From the NCBI GenBank assembly GCA_964428345.1, contig CAYRYD010000024.1, positions 1 through 64,000 on the forward strand: a stretch of DNA of 64,000 nt, given 5' to 3'. The notes beneath the pieces were generated by a model. That model was not told where the DNA came from. It did not search any database and saw nothing but the letters and a program-made list of their open reading frames with translations. Source of the DNA: JABDMH01 sp964428345 (GTDB lineage Bacteria; Bacteroidota; Bacteroidia; Chitinophagales; Saprospiraceae). The translations under genes and the position numbers were made by a program. Position 1 is the stretch's first letter; each line of letters begins with the position of its first letter. Shown here piece after piece: positions 37,804 to 46,556 of the stretch.

Positions 37804-38835
37804 ATGTTGAAAAACGATCTGTTATTGAAGGTACTCAACAGTCAGCCCGTGGAAAGACCACCGGTCTGGCTGATGAGGCAGGCCGGCAGAATTTTACCCG
37901 AATACCGGAAAGTACGGGAATCAGTACCCGATTTTAAGGCATTGGTCAGTGATCCGGATCTGGCTGCCGAAGTGACTGTTCAGCCGGTCGATATTCTTCA
38001 GGTTGATGCAGCGATCATTTTCTCTGATATTCTGGTTATTCCCGAAGCAATGGGGTTGCCTTATGAAATGGTGGAGAAGACCGGACCGATTTTTCCAGGA
38101 ATCATCCGTAGCCGGGCTGACGTAGAAGGCCTGCGAAGTGGTGACGAAGCGGCTGATCAGCTGGATTATGTTTATCAGGCACTGGAAAAAACCCGGATAC
38201 AACTGGCCGGCAGGGTCCCTCTGATTGGCTTTGCCGGTGCTCCCTTTACCCTGTTGGCTTATATGGTGGAGGGGAAAGGAAGCAAAACTTTTTCCCGGGC
38301 AAAACAATTTTTGTACAGCCAACCAGGTGATGCTCACGCCCTGCTGGAGAAACTGACCGGGACGATCATCGCTTATTTGAAACGGAAAGTCCGCTCCGGT
38401 GCCGATGTCATCCAGCTCTTTGACAGTTGGGCAGGTATACTTGACCGGGAGCTGTATGAGGAATTCAGTCTTCGTTACATTCGCCAGATCTGTGCTGCCC
38501 TGACGAAGGTCCCGGTCATCGTCTTTGCCAAGGGGGCCTGGTTTGCCATGCAAGACCTCGCCGGATTACCTGCGGTGGCGATTGGTCTCGACTGGCAGAC
38601 GGAGCCGGCACTGGCAAGAACCGTTTTTGGACCGGAGCGCGTACTGCAAGGTAACCTCGATCCCGGCAGCCTGCTGGGACCTGAAGAGGTAATCCGGCGG
38701 AAGACCCGCAAGATGCTTCAGGTATTTGGCCCCCATCACATCGCCAATCTGGGACACGGAGTCTACCCTGAGACCGGAGTGGAATCAGTTAAGGCCTTCA
38801 TAGACGAAGTAAAGTCGTTTCGGTACGACCGATAA
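37804..38835 (+). CDS. hemE: Uroporphyrinogen decarboxylase
   Basis: A 343-residue cytoplasmic enzyme that decarboxylates uroporphyrinogen III to coproporphyrinogen III in haem synthesis. ATG 37804 gives MLKNDLLLKVLNSQPVERPP; the TTG at 37762 is less likely. Signatures: PPVWLMRQAGRILPEYR near the start, 'GFAGAPFTLLAYMVEGKGSK' in the middle, and the C-terminal 'HIANLGHGVYPETGVESV'. The catalytic Asp should be in SDILVIPEAMG. A TAATTTCG box about 30 bases upstream resembles a -7 element. Other hem genes are not adjacent. Confidence 0.95.
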   Translation: MLKNDLLLKVLNSQPVERPPVWLMRQAGRILPEYRKVRESVPDFKALVSDPDLAAEVTVQPVDILQVDAAIIFSDILVIPEAMGLPYEMVEKTGPIFPGIIRSRADVEGLRSGDEAADQLDYVYQALEKTRIQLAGRVPLIGFAGAPFTLLAYMVEGKGSKTFSRAKQFLYSQPGDAHALLEKLTGTIIAYLKRKVRSGADVIQLFDSWAGILDRELYEEFSLRYIRQICAALTKVPVIVFAKGAWFAMQDLAGLPAVAIGLDWQTEPALARTVFGPERVLQGNLDPGSLLGPEEVIRRKTRKMLQVFGPHHIANLGHGVYPETGVESVKAFIDEVKSFRYDR

Positions 38836-38918
38836 AGATCCCAGTTACAGTATATCTGTATATATGATGAATCTTGATAATGTATAATCCGCTAACCCGG
38901 ATGGAGTCCTGAAATTTA

Positions 38919-38949
38919 TTTGGTCATCAGTTCGATTTCAGTAAATTTG
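38919..38949 (+). promoter_or_regulatory. Bacteroidota-type promoter for accD
   Basis: TTTG at 38919-38922, then exactly 19 bases, then TAAATTTG at 38942-38949. This matches the phylum consensus TTTG-N19-TAnnTTTG without mismatch. The accD ATG follows 38 bases downstream. Confidence 0.65.
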
Positions 38950-38987
38950 AAGGCTTCCGTTGGAAGAATAACCTTGGAAAGAACCTT

Positions 38988-39830
38988 ATGGGATGGTTTA
39001 AAAGACTCAAGGAAGGCATACAGACAGCAACCAAACACAAGAAGGAAGTACCCGATGGTCTGTGGTTTAAATGTGAATCCTGCAAGCAGACCAGCACCAT
39101 GAAAGAACTGAAGGAGAATTACTTCATGTGTCCGAAATGTCTGCATCATACCAGAATCGGCTCCCACGATTACTTTGACATGATTTTCGATGAATCACAG
39201 TTTCAGGAGTTGTTTTATAATCTGAAATCCATTGATTTTCTGGAGTTTACCGACCTGAAACCTTACAATGAACGACTGAATGAGGCCTATGAGCGAAACC
39301 GGGTTTCGGAGGCCATTACGGTAGCCACCGGCAAGGTCATGCGAAAAGATCTGGTGGTTGCAGCGATGGATTTTAGTTTTATCGGAGGCTCGATGGGGTC
39401 GGTTGTTGGTGAGAAGATTGCACGGGCAATCGAACACTCGTTGCAGTGTCATACTCCGTTACTGATCATCTCCCGTTCGGGAGGTGCCAGGATGCAGGAA
39501 TCCGCTTTTTCATTGATGCAGCTGGCCAAGACTTCGGCCATGCTGACAAAACTAGCCAGAGCCCGGATACCATTTTTCTCCCTGATGACTGATCCGACCA
39601 CCGGGGGTGTTACGGCGTCTTTTTCCATGTTGGGCGATCTGAATTTTGCCGAACCCAATGCCCTGATTGGTTTCGCCGGTCCACGGGTGATTAAGGAAAC
39701 CATCAAAAAGGAACTTCCGGAGGGTTTTCAGACTTCTGAATTTTTGCTGGAACATGGATTTCTGGATTTTATCGTAACCAGAGATCAACTTCGGACCCGC
39801 CTGGCAGATCTGATGGACTACCTGAGTTAG
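38988..39830 (+). CDS. accD: Acetyl-CoA carboxylase carboxyltransferase subunit beta
   Basis: A 280-residue subunit that, with AccA, transfers CO2 from biotin to acetyl-CoA to make malonyl-CoA, the first committed step of fatty acid synthesis. The N-terminal zinc ribbon has C29-x2-C32 and C48-x2-C51. The crotonase-like carboxyltransferase core includes 'SRSGGARMQESAFSLMQ', 'DPTTGGVTASFSMLGD' and 'IGFAGPRVIKETIKKELPEG'. Length is normal. It has the clearest promoter in the window. Confidence 0.96.
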   Translation: MGWFKRLKEGIQTATKHKKEVPDGLWFKCESCKQTSTMKELKENYFMCPKCLHHTRIGSHDYFDMIFDESQFQELFYNLKSIDFLEFTDLKPYNERLNEAYERNRVSEAITVATGKVMRKDLVVAAMDFSFIGGSMGSVVGEKIARAIEHSLQCHTPLLIISRSGGARMQESAFSLMQLAKTSAMLTKLARARIPFFSLMTDPTTGGVTASFSMLGDLNFAEPNALIGFAGPRVIKETIKKELPEGFQTSEFLLEHGFLDFIVTRDQLRTRLADLMDYLS

Positions 39831-39969
39831 ATTTGACAGAAGAATTTTCTGATCGAAATCGAAACTTTCCTTTTTTCGCAGATCTGAATTTGATCCGGAT
39901 TTAATCGGCAAATGGTTTTCTGGATAATGGTCATGGCTATTCTTGTGAAGTAGTGGTGAAAGAGGTTTA

Positions 39970-41565
39970 TTAATCGTCGATAAATATTTTCAACTGCATA
40001 TCCAGGGGATTTAAATGTTCCAGTAGCAGTTCGTAATAATGATCCGGATCCCGCAGGTAGAATTCCAGATAATTGGCTACCCGTTCCTGCAATCCGCCAC
40101 CCGGATATAATTTTTCCCGGATATTTTTGATCTGATTAATGGCAATTTCGTGTTTTTGTTTTTCTGCCCGCCGTAATCGATCTTCGACCTTCTCCAAAGA
40201 TTTTATCTGATTTTTTCCTTCCGCAGCCGCTGCCGCTTTTAAGGTAGGATCAATGAAACCGGCTTTATCTTCGATCTGTAGCCATAATTTTTCCAATGCT
40301 TTTTTCTCTTCCTCCAGTGAGAATTCATGTTCTGCATGCTGCGCGACATATTCTTTAATCTGACTGACTTCTGACTGGAAAAAATCCGGGACATCCAGTC
40401 CGAGCTTTTGCATTTTTTTGACAGTACCTTTATCAATCCAGAGGACCGAGTCTCTTCGTACCAGGACCGGAAAATTAATGCCAAAAAAGTCAAACTGTTG
40501 TTTTCGTTCCAACCAATAGGCGAGTTCTCCGCCACCCCCCACATAGGCAAGGTTTGGCAAGATCTTTTCCTGGAAAAGAGGCCGGACTATGACGTTGGGG
40601 CTAAACTGTTCAGGGTGTTCTTTTAACTTCTGCAAAATTTCATCCCGGGTAAACTGTAGGTTGGTATCCACTACCTGATAGATCTCCCCGGTTTTTTCAA
40701 TCCGGTTTCTGATCCCCTTGTCCAGATAAAATAAATTGATATCACGGGCATAGGTTTGGGCGCCAAAACCGGTTTCTTCCAATGACTTTTGCGTCGTCCT
40801 TACATAGGTAGCAGAATGGTGGTGAAGAAGTTCGTCCTGAAAGATGTTTGTCATAGTGGCTTTAAGCCGGGGTTCATCCATGTTGATGACAACGAGTCCC
40901 AGATGACCGAAAAGGCCATTGATCAGATCGGCAAAAGCAGGTCCATAGGTTTTATGGTGAGAGTGGGTTTTCTCAAAAAGTCGTACAATTTCTTCAGCAT
41001 CCGGAGATGTCCCCAAAATTTCCTTTAGCGCCGCAAGAGCCGGTTTCAGGGATTCCGTGCTCATACGGCCAACCGATCCAGTTTCATCGTTTTCCCAGCG
41101 GATCGTTTTACCGTATAGACTGGTATGATCCATTTCTTCAAAATCATGGTCCTCGCCTCCGGCAACAAAAACCGGTACGAAGTGATACCCGGAATAGGCC
41201 TCCTGCAACAGACGGGTCAACTTTATGGTCGACAGGATCTTGTAGGCGACAAAGGCCGGACCGGTAAACAAAACCGGCTGATGGGCGGTCACGACGGTAA
41301 AGGTATTTTCCAGTTTCAATAACCCGATTTGACGCATGGCAGCCTGGCCTGGAGTGGTGTAAGCCTCATATTGTTTCGTGAGTACATCCACCAACAGAGA
41401 CCGGTCGACGACATCCCGCTTTTTATCTTCAATGGCCTGCCCAAACGATGATAATTCCGGTGTATAATGGGCAAACTGGAGGAGATTTTTATCCATTTGG
41501 GCAAAAGCCACATCGGTCGGGGCGAACTGTTCGACCTCGTTAAACGGTATTCGCAAAACTTTCAT
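39970..41565 (-). CDS. bshC: Bacillithiol biosynthesis cysteine-adding enzyme BshC
   Basis: A 531-residue putative cysteine ligase that adds Cys to glucosaminyl-malate in bacillithiol synthesis. ATG 41565 gives MKVLRIPFNEVEQF. Family marks include 'VVTAHQPVLFTGPAFVAYKI', 'FVAGGEDHDFEEMDH' in the Rossmann-like core, and 'YVGGGGELAYWLERKQQF'. A long coiled coil lies at about 425-490. Bacillithiol is the main low-molecular-weight thiol in many Bacteroidota, so this agrees with the taxonomic reading. bshA and bshB are not adjacent. Confidence 0.92.
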   Translation of the reverse strand: MKVLRIPFNEVEQFAPTDVAFAQMDKNLLQFAHYTPELSSFGQAIEDKKRDVVDRSLLVDVLTKQYEAYTTPGQAAMRQIGLLKLENTFTVVTAHQPVLFTGPAFVAYKILSTIKLTRLLQEAYSGYHFVPVFVAGGEDHDFEEMDHTSLYGKTIRWENDETGSVGRMSTESLKPALAALKEILGTSPDAEEIVRLFEKTHSHHKTYGPAFADLINGLFGHLGLVVINMDEPRLKATMTNIFQDELLHHHSATYVRTTQKSLEETGFGAQTYARDINLFYLDKGIRNRIEKTGEIYQVVDTNLQFTRDEILQKLKEHPEQFSPNVIVRPLFQEKILPNLAYVGGGGELAYWLERKQQFDFFGINFPVLVRRDSVLWIDKGTVKKMQKLGLDVPDFFQSEVSQIKEYVAQHAEHEFSLEEEKKALEKLWLQIEDKAGFIDPTLKAAAAAEGKNQIKSLEKVEDRLRRAEKQKHEIAINQIKNIREKLYPGGGLQERVANYLEFYLRDPDHYYELLLEHLNPLDMQLKIFIDD

Positions 41566-41660
41566 AGCCGGCAATTATACGGCTAATTATATAAATGAAC
41601 CAACAGATTGATCAACTGGCTGATCTAAGTGTGGGGTATAGTGCCATGATGTGTTAAGGA

Positions 41661-43262
41661 TTAATAACTCTGACCGGCTCCCGGCTGGATAATTTCGAAA
41701 TTTTCTTTCTTCTTGGCCTCATCCACCATGATGCGAACATCTTCGAGCAATTGTTTTGCGTCAAAGATGATACCATCTTTGACAGTATACTTTACACCAC
41801 CTACCCGCACTACTTCGTTGTCATCGGTCAATTTGATGGCTCCGGTACCATAGAGTACCTTCAGATTTTGAAGCGGGTTTTCGTCGACAATGACAAAGTC
41901 GGCTTTTTTACCCACTTCTACCGTCCCGATCTCGTTTTCCATGCCGAGGGCAATGGCTCCATTTAAAGTTGCCGAACGGATGACTTCAAGGGGATGAAAG
42001 CCTGCTTCCCGCAGCATCTCCAGTTCACGGATATAGGCAAAACCATAAAGTTGATAGATAAAACCGGAGTCCGAACCAGCGGTGACCCTCCCTCCACGGT
42101 TTTTGTATTCGTTGACAAAAGTCATCCACAGCTGGTAATTTTTTTTCCAGTCTACCTCTTCCTCGGTACCCCAGAAATGCCAGTAGCTGCCATGGCTGAT
42201 CTTACTGGGAAGATAAAATCTCCACAGCGAAGGCATGGTATAGGTTTCATGCCACTCTGCCCGCCGGGCCCGGTGCAGATCGCGACTGGCTTCATAGATA
42301 TTGAAGGTCGGATCAATGGTAAAATCCAGGTCGAGCAATTCCTTCATGACCTTGTTCCAGTGCTCGGTATAGGGAGCGGCTGCCTGCTGCCAAAGTTTAC
42401 CGGCTTCGGCAAACCGGTGTTGCTCATTTTGGTAGTTGTAGTCGAGGGGATAGTCCTGCACCGTCCGGTCTTCAAAGAGTGCTTCGGGCAAGCCATACCA
42501 ATGCTCCATCGAGGTCAGCCCTGCCCGGGCGGAGTGCAGTACATTCCATCTTCCCACATCCATCTGGGCATGATGACAGGCAGACCGAAGCCCCAGTTTC
42601 CGGTTTTCATCCAGGGCGGCGGCCATGATCTCCGGAGGTGAACCAAAGAATTTAATACCATCTGCCCCTTTGGCGGCATTCTGCCGTACCCATTCCCGGG
42701 CCATCTGCGGGGTACTGATTTCTTCACTGGATTCATTCATACCAAAGACGGTGTAGGCTTTGATCCGCGGAGCGGTAATTTCATTTGATTCACTGCGTTT
42801 GCGGTGTTCCAATACCCAGTCAAGGCCATTTCCGCAGGCAGGTTCCCGGATAGTAGTGATTCCGTGTGCCATCCAGAGCTTAAAAACGTATTCGGCTCCG
42901 GCACCCTGAGCTTTCCCTCCGATATGGCCGTGCATATCAACGAATCCGGGCAGGAGGTACATGCCTTCACAATTCAATTCGTGACCACCTTCTATCAGCT
43001 GGGGCCGGTCTTCCGGCCGGATTTCTACCCCAGGGTACCCCACCACGGCAATCTTTTTGATGATATTGTTTTCGACGACAATATCGATGGGACCCCGGGG
43101 AGGAGCTCCGTTACCATTAACGAGAGTTATTCCCCTGATGATCAACTGATTCCAGGGACCTTCACCCCGTACCCGGTCAGGAGCCTTTAGTACCTGGCCT
43201 TCCAGGGAAAGACCGGTCATCAGGTAAAAGACCAGGATTAAACAGTATGGTTGAATTTTCAT
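41661..43262 (-). CDS. Exported amidohydrolase family protein
   Basis: A 533-residue metal-dependent hydrolase. ATG 43262 gives MKIQPYCLILVFYLMTGLSL, a signal peptide; longer starts precede it. The first metal motif is 'LLPGFVDMHGHIGG' (HxH), and TAGSDSGF near the C-terminus holds the conserved metal-site Asp. The C-terminal beta strands ('GTVEVGKKADFVIVDENPLQ') are typical of imidazolonepropionase/dihydroorotase-like amidohydrolases. The central region (about 170-400) is long and Trp-rich, as in exported members. Substrate unknown; it may act on an amide or lactam in the periplasm. Confidence 0.88.
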   Translation of the reverse strand: MKIQPYCLILVFYLMTGLSLEGQVLKAPDRVRGEGPWNQLIIRGITLVNGNGAPPRGPIDIVVENNIIKKIAVVGYPGVEIRPEDRPQLIEGGHELNCEGMYLLPGFVDMHGHIGGKAQGAGAEYVFKLWMAHGITTIREPACGNGLDWVLEHRKRSESNEITAPRIKAYTVFGMNESSEEISTPQMAREWVRQNAAKGADGIKFFGSPPEIMAAALDENRKLGLRSACHHAQMDVGRWNVLHSARAGLTSMEHWYGLPEALFEDRTVQDYPLDYNYQNEQHRFAEAGKLWQQAAAPYTEHWNKVMKELLDLDFTIDPTFNIYEASRDLHRARRAEWHETYTMPSLWRFYLPSKISHGSYWHFWGTEEEVDWKKNYQLWMTFVNEYKNRGGRVTAGSDSGFIYQLYGFAYIRELEMLREAGFHPLEVIRSATLNGAIALGMENEIGTVEVGKKADFVIVDENPLQNLKVLYGTGAIKLTDDNEVVRVGGVKYTVKDGIIFDAKQLLEDVRIMVDEAKKKENFEIIQPGAGQSY

Positions 43263-43490
43263 TTTTAAATGCATAATAGTTCTTGAATCCATCGATTTTC
43301 GAGGCTTCCGAATTTCATAAATGTCCGGGATAAATTCCGATTCTCCCACTAATTATTCTGGAAATCTGTTTTTGATTTGAATTTGTGGAAATGGAGTGTC
43401 GGGGGATGATGTTTTGTTGACCTGGATTGCATCGGCAAATGCATTTTTTAAAAGCCCGGCACTCTTTAAAATCTGTAATTTTACCTATTG

Positions 43491-44033
43491 ATGAATGCGG
43501 TAAGAAAACGGGTCAACCTGAACAGACAATTGAAGACGCTTAACGAGCGGACCGACCAGATCCTGAATCGGCTGGCGGCTTTTCCGGATGAGACATTGAA
43601 TCTTCCTCCAGGGCCGGGCGTATGGTCGGTCATGCAGATTCTTACCCATCTCATGTTAAGCGAAAGGTTGTCTCTGGAATATGTCAGGAAAAAGCTAAGC
43701 TTTAATCCTCAACTAAAGAAGGCTGGCTTGATGGCTGCCGGCAGGCACTTTCTCCTTCGGTGGTCACAGCAATTACCCTTCAAATACAATGCACCAAAAG
43801 GGGTACAGACTGAAAATCTTCCCGAATTTTGCAGTTTGGCAGAATTGAAAGACCGCTGGCTTTCCGATCGTCAGAAACTTCATCAGTTTCTTTCAGAAGT
43901 GGATGACGAACTGCTGACCAGGGAGCTATACCGGCATCCGGTAGCTGGCCGGATGTCCCTTGTTCAAATGGTGAGTTTTTACAATGTTCACCTGCAAAGG
44001 CACCTTAAGCAGATCGAATCGCGAATTGAATAG
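43491..44033 (+). CDS. DinB-like (DUF664) helical bundle protein
   Basis: A 180-residue four-helix-bundle protein of the DinB/YfiT type. The first helix ends in 'PGPGVWSVMQILTHLMLSE', with a conserved Trp and a His of the putative metal site. The C-terminal 'VQMVSFYNVHLQRHLKQIE' supplies the HxxxH-like pair. Such proteins bind a divalent metal, and relatives include bacillithiol and mycothiol S-transferases. Since bshC lies 2 kb away, a bacillithiol-dependent transferase role is possible but unproven. Confidence 0.78.
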   Translation: MNAVRKRVNLNRQLKTLNERTDQILNRLAAFPDETLNLPPGPGVWSVMQILTHLMLSERLSLEYVRKKLSFNPQLKKAGLMAAGRHFLLRWSQQLPFKYNAPKGVQTENLPEFCSLAELKDRWLSDRQKLHQFLSEVDDELLTRELYRHPVAGRMSLVQMVSFYNVHLQRHLKQIESRIE

Positions 44034-44064
44034 ATCTCTGCATGATGCTTGTTATCAGACTATT

Positions 44065-44262
44065 ATGTATTCAAGATCGACGTACTATGAAAATTTCCCG
44101 GGCATTTCACCGGTGATTGACCAGGTGGGAGTTGAAGAAGGGATCACCCGGTTACAGGCACGTAGTATCAAGCATCAGTCTAAGGTTTTTGCTTTAAAGC
44201 TTGCACTCAGCATGATTGACCTGACCACCCTTTCCATTGCTGAAGGGCCAGAACTTTATTAA
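44065..44262 (+). pseudogene. deoC: N-terminal remnant of deoxyribose-phosphate aldolase (deoC)
   Basis: A 65-codon open frame. 'LQARSIKHQSKVFALKLALS' followed by MIDLTTL matches the start of long-form DERA enzymes, compare '[20 protein letters not shown]' in E. coli DeoC. After DLTTL the match stops and the frame ends with SIAEGPELY. The active-site Lys residues and the rest of the barrel are missing, and I find no continuation in another frame before deoA at 44402. It lies beside deoA and punA, where deoC is often found, so an old deletion is the likely cause. A short unrelated gene cannot be excluded. Confidence 0.5.
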
Positions 44263-44401
44263 AGCAAGTTGTACGTTTCCAGAAGGTGCCGGTTTCTGGT
44301 GCCGGCCTTCCCTGTTTACCAATATTGCGCAATCGAGCATCATGGACGCCCAGGAGATTAAGACTACCTGGCACCTAGGAAAATGATCACCGCTATTTTG
44401 G

Positions 44402-45703
44402 TCAGATCTCTCCCAGGATCAGAGGTGTTGGTTTCGGTGCCTCATCCGCAATCGTGATCGCGGAAGAAGCGATTTGTAAAGCCTGGTCCATTTTTTCCGG
44501 ACTGGCCGCATAAATGGTCAGCAGTGGATCACCTTTGGATACCGGATTCCCCCGGTCCTGATGCAGATAGATACCGGCTCCCAGGTCCACTTTTTGCTCT
44601 TTTGATGTACGTCCTGCTCCGCTGTACATCGAAGCCATTCCGATTTTCCGGGCATGGATCGAGACAATAAATCCCGATTCCGGAGAGGTCAGGGTTTTCT
44701 GAAAAGCTGCCCTGGGCAAGTCTTCCGGATGATCCAGATAGCGGCTGTTGCCTCCCTGATTTTCAATGATGGATCGTAATTTTTCCAATGCCTCACCCGA
44801 GTCAAGGGTTTTATTGAGTAGATCTTCAGCTGCCTGTTTCGAAGGGGTCCGGCCAGTCATCATCATCAGACGAATGCCCAGTTGAATGCAAAGTTCCCGG
44901 AACCGGACCGGACCTTCTCCCCGCAGCGTTTCGATGGCTTCCCCGACTTCCAGGGCATTGCCGACCGCATATCCCAAAGGTGCTGACATATCGGTCAATA
45001 CTGCCCGGATGGGAATCTGAAGATGCTGTCCGACCGAAACCAGCGAACTTGCGAGTTCCCGCGCTTTTCCCGAATCTTCAAAGATAGCGCCATTTCCAAC
45101 CTTGACATCCAGGAGGATCGCTTTAGCCCCTCCGGCAATCTTTTTACTCATGATGCTGCTGGCTATCAGCGGCAGGGAATCAACGGTCGCGGTTGAATCC
45201 CGTAAGGCATACATCCTTTGGTCGGCCGGCACCAGTCGTCCGGTCTGTCCGCTTAGAACGATACCGTTTTGATGCACTGCCCGGATGATCTCCTCCCTGG
45301 AAAGATCGTACTGGTATCCTTCAAAAACGGACAATTTATCCAGGGTGCCTCCAGTATGTCCCAAACCCCGTCCGGACAATTTGGCAACCTTAAGGCCGGT
45401 GGCGGCGATCAGCGGCATTAGAACCAGGGTGGTCTTGTCACCGACACCACCGGTGCTGTGCTTGTCGACAACCAGACCTTCAGCGGAGGGGAAACTGATG
45501 GTTTCTCCGGTTTCTGCCATAGCACGGGTAAGGTACGATACCTCCCATTCATTCATGCCCCGCAGATAGATGGCCATCAGTAGCGCTGAAATCTGATAGT
45601 CGGGCGTTCGGGCATCACAGATCAACTGCACCAGGCGGTATATTTCCGCTTCGGTGTAGGTGCCGCCGTCTCTTTTCTTAACGATTAGCTCAATGATGCT
45701 CAT
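44402..45703 (-). CDS. deoA: Thymidine / pyrimidine-nucleoside phosphorylase
   Basis: A 433-residue enzyme that splits thymidine (and possibly uridine) with phosphate to the base and (deoxy)ribose 1-phosphate. Signature 'KLSGRGLGHTGGTLDKL' is at about 93-109, with 'DKHSTGGVGDKTTLVL' before it for phosphate binding. Helical N- and C-terminal domains with the central alpha/beta domain are complete. The start overlaps the punA stop by 14 bases, so the two are translationally coupled. Confidence 0.94.
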   Translation of the reverse strand: MSIIELIVKKRDGGTYTEAEIYRLVQLICDARTPDYQISALLMAIYLRGMNEWEVSYLTRAMAETGETISFPSAEGLVVDKHSTGGVGDKTTLVLMPLIAATGLKVAKLSGRGLGHTGGTLDKLSVFEGYQYDLSREEIIRAVHQNGIVLSGQTGRLVPADQRMYALRDSTATVDSLPLIASSIMSKKIAGGAKAILLDVKVGNGAIFEDSGKARELASSLVSVGQHLQIPIRAVLTDMSAPLGYAVGNALEVGEAIETLRGEGPVRFRELCIQLGIRLMMMTGRTPSKQAAEDLLNKTLDSGEALEKLRSIIENQGGNSRYLDHPEDLPRAAFQKTLTSPESGFIVSIHARKIGMASMYSGAGRTSKEQKVDLGAGIYLHQDRGNPVSKGDPLLTIYAASPEKMDQALQIASSAITIADEAPKPTPLILGEI

Positions 45704-46532
45704 TTCGCAGTAGTTTTCGCACCAGAACTCCCAAAAACCGGTGTAAGTCGGGTGCCACTCTTTCCATGGTCTGCATCACATCTTCATGTGTCAGAGGGTG
45801 TTGGGCCATTCCGCAACCAAGATTGGCCACGAGTGATATGCCCATGACCTTCAATCCGGCATGGCAGGCAGTAATGGCTTCGGGTACGGTGGACATACCT
45901 ACGGCATCAGCACCGATGATTTGCATCATCCGGATTTCAGCAGGAGTTTCAAAAGCCGGACCGGAGGTATAAACATAAACCCCGCTGTGAGCCCTAAGCT
46001 TAAGGTCGCGGGCGGTCTGAAGTCCCAGCTCTCGGAGGTCCTCCGTAAAAATGACAGAAGCATCAGGGAAACGGGTTCCAAATTCATCAACATTAGGACC
46101 AATCAGGGGATTGTTTTGCACGAGATTGATGTGATCCCGGATAATCATGAGATCACCCGGGTGGTACAGGGGATTGACCGATCCCGAAGCATTGGTGAGG
46201 ATCAGGGTTTCAATTCCCAATTTCTTGAAAATCCGGACCGGAATACTTAATACCGGCATGCTATAACCTTCGTAGTAGTGGAATCTTCCCTGCATGATCA
46301 GGACCGGATGACCGTCGATATCCACTAAGATCAGGTGGCCGGTGTGACCCGGTACCGAGGTAGTCGGGAAGCCGGGAATTTGATCATACGGAATATTAAA
46401 ATATTGACTGAGGGTATCAGTCCACTCCGAAAACCCAGATCCGAGGATCATGCCCACCGATGGTCTCCAATCTCGGAGTCGCTGCCGGATGAAGGTAAAG
46501 CCGCTGTCAATTCGATCGAGGATGTCTTGCAT
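45690..46532 (-). CDS. punA: Purine-nucleoside phosphorylase
   Basis: A 280-residue PNP of the trimeric low-molecular-weight type, cleaving inosine/guanosine to base and ribose 1-phosphate. Motifs: 'VGMILGSGFSEWTDTL' (phosphate loop), 'FHYYEGYSM', 'LILTNASGSVNPLYHPGDLM', and 'DAVGMSTVPEAITACHAGL'. Length is normal. It precedes deoA (14-base overlap) and follows the CNT transporter gene by 24 bases, so uptake and phosphorolysis of nucleosides are encoded together. Confidence 0.94.
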   Translation of the reverse strand: MQDILDRIDSGFTFIRQRLRDWRPSVGMILGSGFSEWTDTLSQYFNIPYDQIPGFPTTSVPGHTGHLILVDIDGHPVLIMQGRFHYYEGYSMPVLSIPVRIFKKLGIETLILTNASGSVNPLYHPGDLMIIRDHINLVQNNPLIGPNVDEFGTRFPDASVIFTEDLRELGLQTARDLKLRAHSGVYVYTSGPAFETPAEIRMMQIIGADAVGMSTVPEAITACHAGLKVMGISLVANLGCGMAQHPLTHEDVMQTMERVAPDLHRFLGVLVRKLLRNEHH

Positions 46533-46556
46533 GGTGGATTTCGTTGGATCTCATGA

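Noticed and set aside
37921..38553. 210-codon minus-strand ORF
   Set aside because: Antisense to hemE, which carries full family signatures.
41994..42641. 215-codon plus-strand ORF
   Set aside because: Lies fully opposite the amidohydrolase gene, which has clear metal-site motifs. No family resemblance in the antisense frame.
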